DNA of 64,000 nt from DAIOEK01 sp963828285 (GTDB lineage Bacteria; Chloroflexota; Anaerolineae; Anaerolineales; Anaerolineaceae), in contig CAWHEB010000001.1 of NCBI GenBank assembly GCA_963828285.1, positions 62,001-126,000 on the forward strand, given 5' to 3'. The stretch's first letter is position 1. Each line of letters begins with the position of its first letter. The translations under genes were made by a program, and so were the position numbers. The notes beneath the pieces were generated by a model, which saw nothing but the letters and a program-made list of their open reading frames with translations, had not been told where the DNA came from and did no database searches. Below, in pieces: positions 5,998-13,458 of this stretch.

Positions 5998-7965
5998 ATG
6001 TCTGAATATATATCAACAAAGATATTGGAAAAACTTCCCCGAATCCCTCTCGAAGGGCATATAGACCTGACTTATCGCTGCAATAACAATTGTCTTCATT
6101 GTTGGCTTTGGCGACCTGCCAACGCTCCTGAGCAAAAGGATGAACTTACCTTTGATGAAATAAAGAATATCGTCTATCAGGCTCGTGCCATGGGTACCCA
6201 GAAATGGTCCATTTCCGGTGGTGAACCTATGCTTCGTCCAGATTTCACTGAGATTTTTGATTACATTACATGTAAAGCTGTTTCCTATTCCATTAATACA
6301 AACGGCACACTGATTACTCCAGCCATCGCCCGGAAGCTCAAGCTCAAAGGCACCAAGATGATCGCCCTATATGGTGCAACGGCTGAGACTTATGACAAGG
6401 TCACCCGCCATCCCGGTGGGTTTGAGATGGCTATGCAGGGTTTGCGATACATGCAGGAGGTTGGGGCTGGATTTATTGTCCAATTAATCCCTATGAAAGC
6501 TAACTGGCATGAATGGGAACAGATGAAGCATTTGGCGGAATCGTTTAGTAATACTTGGCGGGTTGGTGCAACTTGGCTTTATTTATCTGAAGATGGCAAT
6601 CAACTTCGAAATACCGAAATAATAAATCAAAGATTAGCCCCCTTCATTATTAATGAGATCGAAAAACCACATATGGGAGGACTATTTGAAAGTCAACAAG
6701 ATTATCTTATTAATTCTTGTGAAGATAGCGTATTAGCCTCGTGCATAGGATCCCGATGCAAATTTAATATTGATCCTTACGGTGGGATGACTTTCTGTCC
6801 ATTCGTTAAAGATCCGTCATTAATTTCTAATTTAAGGAATAATAAATTTCAACAAATTTGGGATGAATTCATACCTTCATTATCAGACATTGTCCATGGA
6901 GGTAAGGAATGGAAATGCACTAATTGTGATAATAAATCAAATTGTAGCTGGTGTTCTGTTTTTAGTTACTTAGAACACAGAGATTATTCGAAACCAATTG
7001 AATATTTATGTCAGGTTTCCGATGCAGTGAAAAAGTATAAGGAAAATTGGGTAATTAATAACAGAAAATTTTTCCAAATAGCTGATATCACAATCCAGGT
7101 GGAAAGCGATTTACCGATAAATGACTCTACATTTGCGGAACAACTAAATCTTTTTCAAGTCGCATCTCCAAACAATGACTTGGTGAAACTTTTTCACCAT
7201 TTTGAGTTACCTCCTATAAATATGATTAATTTCGGAAAACAAGTTTATAACAAAACTCCGTGGAAAATATATAAAAACAGCGAAGTTTGGATTTATGCAG
7301 GAGTATCAGAAAATAATCAAAATGATAGTCCATACCACAGTATAAGTCTGATAAATCATGATTATACCAATGCTCAAATATATAACCGCCAAAATAGCAA
7401 TTATTTAATCGGGGAACTACATTCATTAACATTATTTCCATCCGATCAGATACTTATCAGTCAATTACTAGCTGACAGGAATGGATGTTATCTCCATTCA
7501 GCTGGTGCGATCATCAATGGAAGCGGAGTTCTTTTTGTTGGACATTCTGAAGCAGGAAAATCTACTACACTTAAACTTCTTACTGATCCCGGGAAAAATA
7601 AACATGCAGAAAATGTTACTATCTTATGCGATGATCGTAACATTGTTCGGAAATTGGCAGATGGTTTTCATGTGTATGGAACTTGGAGCCATGGCGAAAT
7701 CAGCATTGTTTCACCAGCTTCAACAAAATTAACAGCTATTTGTTTTATCGAAAAAGATAAGGAAAATTCCATCATACCTTTTTATAACAAAACTGAAATA
7801 CGAAGACGACTACTTGCTTGTATAATCAGACCATTTGTCACTGCAGACTGGTGGGGAAAATCATTAAATATTATTGAATTGCTAACAAATGAAGTTCCTT
7901 TTTATTTTATGCATTTTGATAAAAGCGGATCAATAATTCCAGAGATATATTCCATCTTAAAATAA
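5998..7965 (+). CDS. Radical SAM/SPASM enzyme fused to an HPr-kinase-like P-loop kinase domain
   Basis: 655 residues from ATG 5998 (AGGG ribosome-binding site 5 bp upstream). Residues ~20-240 form a radical-SAM domain with the 4Fe-4S motif C28-x3-C32-x2-C35 and the SAM-contact motif ISGGEPML. Residues ~250-345 form a SPASM domain with Cys in CIGSRCKFNIDPYGG, FCPF and CTNCDNKSNCSWC, expected to bind auxiliary clusters. From ~360 the sequence matches HprK-like kinases found beside PqqD genes: FFQIADITIQVESDLP, LHSLTLFPSDQ, HSAGAIINGSGVLFVG, Walker A GHSEAGKST (515-523), and LCDDRNIVRK with FHVYGTWSHGE. The expected role is crosslinking the precursor plus ATP-dependent phosphorylation of it or a partner. 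The fusion is directly readable with no frameshift; the substrate is inferred. Confidence 0.88.
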   Translation: MSEYISTKILEKLPRIPLEGHIDLTYRCNNNCLHCWLWRPANAPEQKDELTFDEIKNIVYQARAMGTQKWSISGGEPMLRPDFTEIFDYITCKAVSYSINTNGTLITPAIARKLKLKGTKMIALYGATAETYDKVTRHPGGFEMAMQGLRYMQEVGAGFIVQLIPMKANWHEWEQMKHLAESFSNTWRVGATWLYLSEDGNQLRNTEIINQRLAPFIINEIEKPHMGGLFESQQDYLINSCEDSVLASCIGSRCKFNIDPYGGMTFCPFVKDPSLISNLRNNKFQQIWDEFIPSLSDIVHGGKEWKCTNCDNKSNCSWCSVFSYLEHRDYSKPIEYLCQVSDAVKKYKENWVINNRKFFQIADITIQVESDLPINDSTFAEQLNLFQVASPNNDLVKLFHHFELPPINMINFGKQVYNKTPWKIYKNSEVWIYAGVSENNQNDSPYHSISLINHDYTNAQIYNRQNSNYLIGELHSLTLFPSDQILISQLLADRNGCYLHSAGAIINGSGVLFVGHSEAGKSTTLKLLTDPGKNKHAENVTILCDDRNIVRKLADGFHVYGTWSHGEISIVSPASTKLTAICFIEKDKENSIIPFYNKTEIRRRLLACIIRPFVTADWWGKSLNIIELLTNEVPFYFMHFDKSGSIIPEIYSILK

Positions 7966-8004
7966 AAAAATCGAGTGCAAACACAAAATAGTAAATGAGA
8001 TAGT

Positions 8005-9141
8005 ATGACTACATATTCGCGAACTGTTACATCACTAATAAAGCCTTTGTCAACCAAGTTGCCTCACTTAGACATCGAATTAACTGACCGATGTAACAAT
8101 AATTGTATCCATTGTAGTATTAATCGTCAGGAAAATGACATCAAAGCTTTACGGGCAGAGATGTCAACGATCGAAGTAAAGGAAATACTTAAGCAAGCTG
8201 CCGATCTTGGTTGTCTTCAAGTTCGGTTCACTGGTGGTGAGCCTCTCTTACGCTCTGATTTTATCGAGATTTACCTCTTTGCAAGAAAAATAGGGATGAA
8301 AGTCTTATTGTTTACAAACGGAAGACTTATATCACCCGAACTTATATCCATCTTCGAACATACGCCTCCCAGGATGGAGATAGAAGTGTCTGTTTATGGG
8401 ATGAATGAAGAATCTTATAATAAATCAACTCGAACCATTGGTGGTTATGAACAGTATATTAATGGAATTCGTCTCCTTCAAAAAAGCAACATTCCATATA
8501 TAGTCAAGTTTGTTGTCCTTCCATATAACAAGAATGAAATAGATGAATTTGAATCATCGATACAGTCGAATCCATGGATGGGTAATCAATCAAGTTATTG
8601 TCTATTTTTTAACCTACGAAGAAGAGACAATAATTATCAAAAAAATCACCTGATAAAAAGCATTCGAATATCTCCATCTGAAGGGTTAAAAATTTTGACT
8701 CGTGATGAAAGTAAATATAGAAATGAAATGAAATCCTTCGCAAAAAATTTTATCGGACCTCCAGGTAAGAATTTGTTTAATTGTGGTGCCGGACACACAT
8801 TATGTATAAATGCTTATGGATATGTACTACCTTGCATGAATCTCAATGGATTTGACATTAAATTGACTAACAAAAATTCTCTATCAGACGCTTTAGATGA
8901 ATTCTCAATATTATCTCAAATTCGTCCGTTAAATATTAGTTATCTAGAAAGGTGTAGTAAGTGCTTCCTGATGGGTTTATGTGAACAATGTCCGGCGAAA
9001 TCATTGTCAGAGTTTGGGACACTCGACACACCAATTGATTACTTCTGTCAAATTGCACACGAACAAGCTCGCTATTTGGGATGGTTAAATGAAAATGAGT
9101 TTGCGTGGGAAATTAGGAATTGGAGGGACAGAATTAGCTAA
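8005..9141 (+). CDS. Radical SAM/SPASM peptide-maturation enzyme 2
   Basis: 378 residues. The radical-SAM motif is C30-x3-C34-x2-C37 (ELTDRCNNNCIHC), followed by RFTGGEPLL for SAM binding. The C-terminal SPASM segment has Cys in NCGAGHTLC, LPC and CSKCFLMGLCEQC, then a final FCQIAHEQAR. Such enzymes use a 5'-deoxyadenosyl radical to make thioether, C-C or related links in ribosomal peptides. It is 39 bp downstream of the rSAM-kinase fusion and 94 bp upstream of precursor 2, its most likely substrate. The ribosome-binding site is weak. AT-rich like its neighbours, and intact. Confidence 0.9.
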   Translation: MTTYSRTVTSLIKPLSTKLPHLDIELTDRCNNNCIHCSINRQENDIKALRAEMSTIEVKEILKQAADLGCLQVRFTGGEPLLRSDFIEIYLFARKIGMKVLLFTNGRLISPELISIFEHTPPRMEIEVSVYGMNEESYNKSTRTIGGYEQYINGIRLLQKSNIPYIVKFVVLPYNKNEIDEFESSIQSNPWMGNQSSYCLFFNLRRRDNNYQKNHLIKSIRISPSEGLKILTRDESKYRNEMKSFAKNFIGPPGKNLFNCGAGHTLCINAYGYVLPCMNLNGFDIKLTNKNSLSDALDEFSILSQIRPLNISYLERCSKCFLMGLCEQCPAKSLSEFGTLDTPIDYFCQIAHEQARYLGWLNENEFAWEIRNWRDRIS

Positions 9142-9178
9142 TTATAACAATTGGGCGGAAATACTTATTCTTTTTTTG

Positions 9179-9207
9179 TTGACACTATTAATATTAGTTG
9201 ATACCAT
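9179..9207 (+). promoter_or_regulatory. Dedicated promoter of precursor 2
   Basis: A perfect -35 TTGACA (9179-9184), a 17-bp spacer and a -10 TACCAT (9202-9207) lie just before the strong AAAAGGAGGG ribosome-binding site of precursor 2. It begins after the end of rSAM gene 2, so the short peptide could be transcribed more strongly than the enzymes. Confidence 0.6.
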
Positions 9208-9235
9208 ACCATTAATAGATAAAAGGAGGGACAAA

Positions 9236-9418
9236 ATGAAAAATAAATGGGAAAAACCTCAATTAATTGTACTTTCTAGAAATAAACCTGAAGAGAAAGT
9301 ATTAGATTGGTGTAAAGGATCTGGAATTACTTATGACGTTAGCTTTAGAGGTAGCTGCTCTGTTATGGGTGCAACTGACCAAAACTGTAATTCTTGTCGT
9401 GGTATGGGCAACAGCTAA
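9236..9418 (+). CDS. Putative RiPP precursor peptide 2
   Basis: A 60-residue peptide with an ideal ribosome-binding site (AAAAGGAGGG at 9221-9230). The leader has W5-E-K-P8, L10-I-V-L13, R15-N-K-P18-E-E20 and V22-L23, ending at C26-K27. The core is about 33 residues, rich in Gly, Ser, Asn and Cys (26, 41, 51, 54), with the end NCNSCRGMGNS. Its leader matches precursor 1 residue by residue, which argues that one set of enzymes recognises both. A PqqD-type recognition protein and further rSAM enzymes follow. The modified structure is unknown; four Cys suggest thioether, cyclisation or disulfide chemistry. Confidence 0.8.
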   Translation: MKNKWEKPQLIVLSRNKPEEKVLDWCKGSGITYDVSFRGSCSVMGATDQNCNSCRGMGNS

Positions 9419-9452
9419 TATCTGAAATTAATCATATTTGATTTGAGAAATC

Positions 9453-9507
9453 ATCTCATTCTTTACTTCAATATTAGATTTTATTTAAGTGATTAATGAG
9501 ATTTTTG
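9453..9507 (+). terminator. Possible long-loop terminator after precursor 2
   Basis: ATCTCATT (9453-9460) can pair with AATGAGAT (9495-9502), followed by TTTTT. The 34-base loop makes this a weak candidate, but partial termination here would fit high precursor and lower downstream enzyme expression. The rest of the 200-bp gap to the PqqD gene is AT-rich, with no other feature seen. Confidence 0.3.
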
Positions 9508-9617
9508 TTCCTAAATCTGTGCAATTATTAATAAACTTAAATTTCATGGACTAAATTGATTGAGAGTGTATAAATGGAATTTTGTCTTTCCAATAATTAT
9601 TAGGAAAATCTAAGTAA

Positions 9618-9917
9618 ATGAAAATCATTACATTAACAACGGTATGTATTCCATCAGATGAAATAGTTGCTAGAAAAATAGATGAAGATCTTATCATCAT
9701 CCCGCTCACAGCCGGCATAGGAGATATGGAAGATGAGCTTTACACATTAAATGAAACGGGAAAAGCGATTTGGGATCGACTGGATGGTATACAATCGCTT
9801 GGGCAGATCATCAACGAATTATCTGTAGAATACGAAGCCCCAAAAGAAGAGATCGAGCAGGATGTGATCGGGTTGGTCACTGAATTACTTCGCCGAAAAA
9901 TGCTGATCCAAAAATAA
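9618..9917 (+). CDS. PqqD-family peptide chaperone (RiPP recognition element)
   Basis: A 99-residue PqqD-type winged-helix domain: an N-terminal beta part (VARKIDEDLIIIPL), then ELYTLNETGKAIWDRLDGI and the helical LSVEYEAPKEEIEQDVIGLV, ending LLRRKMLIQK. PqqD proteins bind leader peptides and hand them to radical-SAM partners. It lies between precursor 2 and a small peptidase gene, the usual position in PqqD/HprK-type clusters. It would be expected to bind the shared W..KP...PEE.VL leader of both precursors (inference). Confidence 0.85.
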   Translation: MKIITLTTVCIPSDEIVARKIDEDLIIIPLTAGIGDMEDELYTLNETGKAIWDRLDGIQSLGQIINELSVEYEAPKEEIEQDVIGLVTELLRRKMLIQK

Positions 9918-9978
9918 CCAAGATATTTACAAACATCACGGCGTCCAAATTTCCCTGATATGTGATAATCTATCTGTG

Positions 9979-10353
9979 ATGAACAACATATATTATGAAA
10001 CCGACATGGCTGAGCAGAGCATGCCAAATGCTCAATTTGCAAACCTTATGTCTGCGGTATTGGAGAAGAAATCATCCATCCGGTTCCAGGCAAAAGGCTG
10101 CAGCATGTCTCCGTTCATCAGGAATGAAGACATCATTACAATATCTCCGATACGAGAGCAGATCCATTTTGGTGATGTGATTGCAGTCACAAATCAAAAG
10201 CAACGTTTATACGTGCATCGTGTGATCAAAATCGGGAAAGAAGGCTATTTGAGCAAGGGAGATAATTCCCAAGAAGTGGATGACTGGGTATCCCGATCGG
10301 AAATCCTGGGAGAGTCAGCAGGGTGGAGCATCAATCCAAGCAAATGCGTATAG
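9979..10353 (+). CDS. S24/S26 (signal-peptidase-like) small serine peptidase
   Basis: About 124 residues. The nucleophile motif GCSMSPFI falls at residues 40-47 of the ATG 9979 reading, followed by GDVIAVT and a YVHRVIKIG segment where a signal-peptidase His/Lys is expected, then LSKGDN. There is no obvious transmembrane anchor, unlike secretory signal peptidase I. Such S26-like proteins recur beside PqqD, HprK-like kinase and nucleotidyltransferase genes and are candidates for cutting the leader from a modified precursor. A GTG immediately upstream (9976) is an alternative start. The 3' end overlaps a 41-codon ORF by 10 bp. Confidence 0.8.
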   Translation: MNNIYYETDMAEQSMPNAQFANLMSAVLEKKSSIRFQAKGCSMSPFIRNEDIITISPIREQIHFGDVIAVTNQKQRLYVHRVIKIGKEGYLSKGDNSQEVDDWVSRSEILGESAGWSINPSKCV

Positions 10354-10469
10354 GCATAGGATTAGAGAAATACTTGATTGCGATATTATCACGATTAAGC
10401 TGGCTGATCCCAACCATTACCATTATCCGCGCCGGTAGAAATCTCATCATGGGAAAAACAGCACAATGA
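10344..10469 (+). CDS. Small hydrophobic 41-residue protein
   Basis: ATG 10344 to TGA 10469 encodes a basic, hydrophobic peptide starting MRIGIGLEKYLIAILSRL and ending GKTAQ, with one likely membrane-associated helix. It overlaps the last codons of the peptidase gene, suggesting translational coupling, and ends 47 bp before rSAM gene 3. It lacks the W..KP..PEE leader, so it is not a third precursor of the same type. It may be a membrane subunit, a remnant, or not expressed. Confidence 0.4.
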   Translation: MRIGIGLEKYLIAILSRLSWLIPTITIIRAGRNLIMGKTAQ

Positions 10470-10516
10470 CCAATACTTCCGCTATTGAGATTTAAGATTT
10501 CAGCCTCTGGGACAAG

Positions 10517-11596
10517 ATGAAAGAGAAGGGTTCACTCTTTTCTTTTGATCTTGAGATCACCGCGCGCTGCAACAACAACTGCAGGCATTGTTATATCAAT
10601 CTATCGCCAGGGGATTTAGCAGCAAAATCAGTTGAGCTTTCTCCAAAAGAGATCAGCGATATCGCTAATGATGCAGTCAAATTGGGAGCAATCTGGTGCC
10701 TGATCACTGGCGGGGAACCTCTCTTGCGACCGGATTTCGAAGAAATTTATCTACTCCTCAAAAGAAAAGGGCTGCTGCTATCCGTTTTTACGAATGCCAC
10801 GCTCATTAATGAAAAACACATAGCTCTTTTCAAGAAATATCCACCCCGGGATATTGAAGTAACAGTTTACGGAGCGACAAAGGAAACCTACGAAGGCATC
10901 ACCAGACTTCCAGGCTCATTCGATATGTTCACCCGTGGATTGGATTTGCTGGTCTCAAGTGGAATTAAGGTGCGATTTAAGGCGATGGCACTCCGTGGAA
11001 ATTTGCATGAGATGGATGCAATCGCTGATTTCTGCCGCGAGCGGACCAAAGACTATTTCAGATTTGACCCTGTTTTGCATCTGCGCTATGACAGAGATCC
11101 CATCCGCAACGCTGAGATTATCGCTGAACGCCTATCCCCCGAAGAAATTGTTGCACTCGAGAGGTCTGATCCGGATCGATTCGAATCCCTTCAAAATGGC
11201 TGCGATGAATTGATCTTACCTGACCTGACCCATAACGACTGTGACCATTTATTTCACTGCGGTGCCGGGAATGGTTCGATCAACATTAGCTATGATGGGA
11301 AATTCCGATTATGCTCATCGCTATGGTCTCCAGAAACAACATATGATCTTCGGAATGGATCATTAACGAAAGCTTGGAAAGAATTGATCCCCAAGGTCAG
11401 GGATATGCGCTCACAGAATGTTGAATTCCTGAATTCATGCAGAAAATGCGAGTTGGTGAATTTATGCTTATGGTGCCCTGCGCACGCTTATTTGGAAACC
11501 GGTGAGATGGACGGACAAACTCCGTACTTTTGCCTGGTAGCGCATGCCCGGGCGAAAATGTTAAGAGGCGACATAGAACCACTTCCGCATATATAA
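10517..11596 (+). CDS. Radical SAM/SPASM peptide-maturation enzyme 3
   Basis: 359 residues. The radical-SAM motif is C18-x3-C22-x2-C25 (EITARCNNNCRHCY), with LITGGEPLL following. The SPASM part shows HCGAGNGSINISYDGKFRLC, then CRKCELVNLCLWC and a final FCLVAHARAK. It is the same architecture as enzyme 2 but in less AT-rich DNA, so it may have joined the cluster from another source or belong to the older part of the locus. It is followed after 35 bp by the ABC exporter. Substrate unknown; a second modification on the same precursors or action on a precursor elsewhere are both possible. Confidence 0.9.
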   Translation: MKEKGSLFSFDLEITARCNNNCRHCYINLSPGDLAAKSVELSPKEISDIANDAVKLGAIWCLITGGEPLLRPDFEEIYLLLKRKGLLLSVFTNATLINEKHIALFKKYPPRDIEVTVYGATKETYEGITRLPGSFDMFTRGLDLLVSSGIKVRFKAMALRGNLHEMDAIADFCRERTKDYFRFDPVLHLRYDRDPIRNAEIIAERLSPEEIVALERSDPDRFESLQNGCDELILPDLTHNDCDHLFHCGAGNGSINISYDGKFRLCSSLWSPETTYDLRNGSLTKAWKELIPKVRDMRSQNVEFLNSCRKCELVNLCLWCPAHAYLETGEMDGQTPYFCLVAHARAKMLRGDIEPLPHI

Positions 11597-11631
11597 TTCA
11601 TTTATCTTTACTTAAACCGATAGCATATTTA

Positions 11632-13455
11632 ATGATGAGCTGGTTCACTTACTTAAAAAATGGACTAAAAAGAGCCATGCCCCCGGATAAGATCGCGGGA
11701 AAGGCCGGCTATTCTGGTTATAAAGCAAATCTACGAAACCTGAAACCATTCTTTGTTCGTCACATGCGCAAGGGGATCATCGGAGCGGTGTTCGTTTTGC
11801 TGTCCACGCTGGTCACTTTTCCGCCGCCGCTGATCACGAGGTATATCACGGATGATGTGATCCTGGGGAAGAATCTGACACTGCTGGCTGGCGCGGTCAT
11901 TCTGCTTATCGCTGTCAAGCTGGCGGACAAACTGTTCAATGTTATGCAGGATTATTATTTCACGCGGTTTGAGCAGGAAATCCTGCTCGATATCCAACAG
12001 GATCTGCTGGACCATACGCTAAAACTACCCAAATCATTTTTCGATGAAAAAGAGACCGGCTATCTCATGTCCCGGCTCTCCGTGGATGTGCAGAGGTTGC
12101 GCTGGTTTTTTTCGAGCACATTGGTTTACATACTAAGCCAAACCATCCGCTTCATTGGCGGGGCGATCTTTCTGTTCATCCTGGAATGGCGGCTGGCGCT
12201 GGTTGTCATGGTGCCCATCCCGGTGATCATTATCGGGATGACCTATTTCTCCCGCAAAACGCGGATTTTAAGTCATCAAAGTATGGAACAACAGGGGAAT
12301 GTTACCCGGCAGATCCAGGAGACACTGAACACAACCTCCCTGATCAAGGCTTTTGCATCAGAAAAGCAGACCGTCAACCGGGTGGTGGATCAGCTCAAAG
12401 CTGCTCTGCAGATCTCGCTCGAACAGGTCACCGTGGATTCGGCAGCCGATCTGGTCATCGGACTACTGCCTAGTATCTCCAACGCGGTCGTTCTTGCGGC
12501 GGGCGCGATATTGATCATCCGCGGCGAGTGGAGTCTGGGATCGCTTCTGGCGTTCCAGGGATACTTGAGCTTCGTCTACAACCCTGCCCAATACCTGGCT
12601 TCAGCCAATATCCAGATGCAGAGCGCTCTGGCAGCGCTGGAGCGGGTTTCTGCGTTGTACGACATCATCCCCGAGGAAAGTGGAAAAGGGATACCCGCCG
12701 AACACCTCAAAGGTGCTGTGGAACTGAAAGATATCTCGTTTGCTTATAATTCTGAAGAATCCGTGCTTGAGGATGTGTCCTTTCAGGTGCAACCGGGGGA
12801 GCATGTCGCCATCGTCGGTCCCAGCGGAGTGGGCAAGACCACCCTCGTCAGTCTGCTGCTGCGCTTCTATCAACCCACCAGCGGAGTGATCCTCTTTGAC
12901 GGGCAGCCAGCGGACAGCTATGAGCTGCGCTCACTACGTTCACGCATTGGATATGTCTCCCAAAGTACAATGCTCCTGTCGGGCACTATCCTTGAGAACT
13001 TGCGGTATGGGAACGAAGACGCTTCGATCGAAAAGGTAATCGAAGCGAGCAAGGCAGCCGGGATACACGACTTCATCAGCGGATTGGCTGACGGGTACAA
13101 CTCCCTCGTTGGGGAGAAGGGTGTCAATCTGTCAGAAGGACAACGGCAGAGATTGTCCATTGCCCGGGCGGTGATCAAGAACCCGGATATCATCATTCTC
13201 GACGAACCCACCTCAGCGCTGGACAGCATTGTGGAGCACTCCATCTTCGAGTCGCTACCCAAATTGCTGAGGGATAAGACCATGTTCGTGGTAGCCCACA
13301 GATTAGCCACCATACAGAACTCGGACAGGATCATCTTGCTCAATGAGAAGAAGCTGATCGGTACCGGAACACACAAGTCGCTGCTGGAAACGAGTGAGTT
13401 CTACCGGTCACTGGTTGCTAACCAGCAGATCACTTCTTTCCCGGCGGCGGATTAA
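11632..13455 (+). CDS. ABC exporter (fused membrane and ATPase domains)
   Basis: About 607 residues from the ATG at 11632 or 11635. An N-terminal six-helix type-1 exporter domain (about residues 40-340, including AVFVLLSTLVTFPPPLI and the coupling-region DIQQDLLDHTLKLP) precedes an ATPase domain with Walker A GPSGVGKTT, signature LSEGQRQRLSIARA and Walker B IIILDEPTSALD. No C39 peptidase domain is present, so leader removal would fall to the S26-like protein upstream. It stands between the peptide enzymes and the nucleotidyltransferase and is the natural exporter of the mature product (inference). The next gene starts 3 bp after its stop. Confidence 0.9.
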   Translation: MMSWFTYLKNGLKRAMPPDKIAGKAGYSGYKANLRNLKPFFVRHMRKGIIGAVFVLLSTLVTFPPPLITRYITDDVILGKNLTLLAGAVILLIAVKLADKLFNVMQDYYFTRFEQEILLDIQQDLLDHTLKLPKSFFDEKETGYLMSRLSVDVQRLRWFFSSTLVYILSQTIRFIGGAIFLFILEWRLALVVMVPIPVIIIGMTYFSRKTRILSHQSMEQQGNVTRQIQETLNTTSLIKAFASEKQTVNRVVDQLKAALQISLEQVTVDSAADLVIGLLPSISNAVVLAAGAILIIRGEWSLGSLLAFQGYLSFVYNPAQYLASANIQMQSALAALERVSALYDIIPEESGKGIPAEHLKGAVELKDISFAYNSEESVLEDVSFQVQPGEHVAIVGPSGVGKTTLVSLLLRFYQPTSGVILFDGQPADSYELRSLRSRIGYVSQSTMLLSGTILENLRYGNEDASIEKVIEASKAAGIHDFISGLADGYNSLVGEKGVNLSEGQRQRLSIARAVIKNPDIIILDEPTSALDSIVEHSIFESLPKLLRDKTMFVVAHRLATIQNSDRIILLNEKKLIGTGTHKSLLETSEFYRSLVANQQITSFPAAD

Positions 13456-13458
13456 GCG

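Noticed and set aside
5681..13455. Lasso-peptide or lanthipeptide cluster
   Set aside because: PqqD, HprK-like and S26 parts occur in lasso loci, but no asparagine-synthetase-like cyclase, transglutaminase-type B protein or LanB/LanM enzyme was seen; rSAM enzymes dominate.
11632..13455. Bacteriocin-type exporter with its own leader peptidase
   Set aside because: The N-terminus has no C39 Cys/His peptidase domain; it is a plain type-1 exporter.
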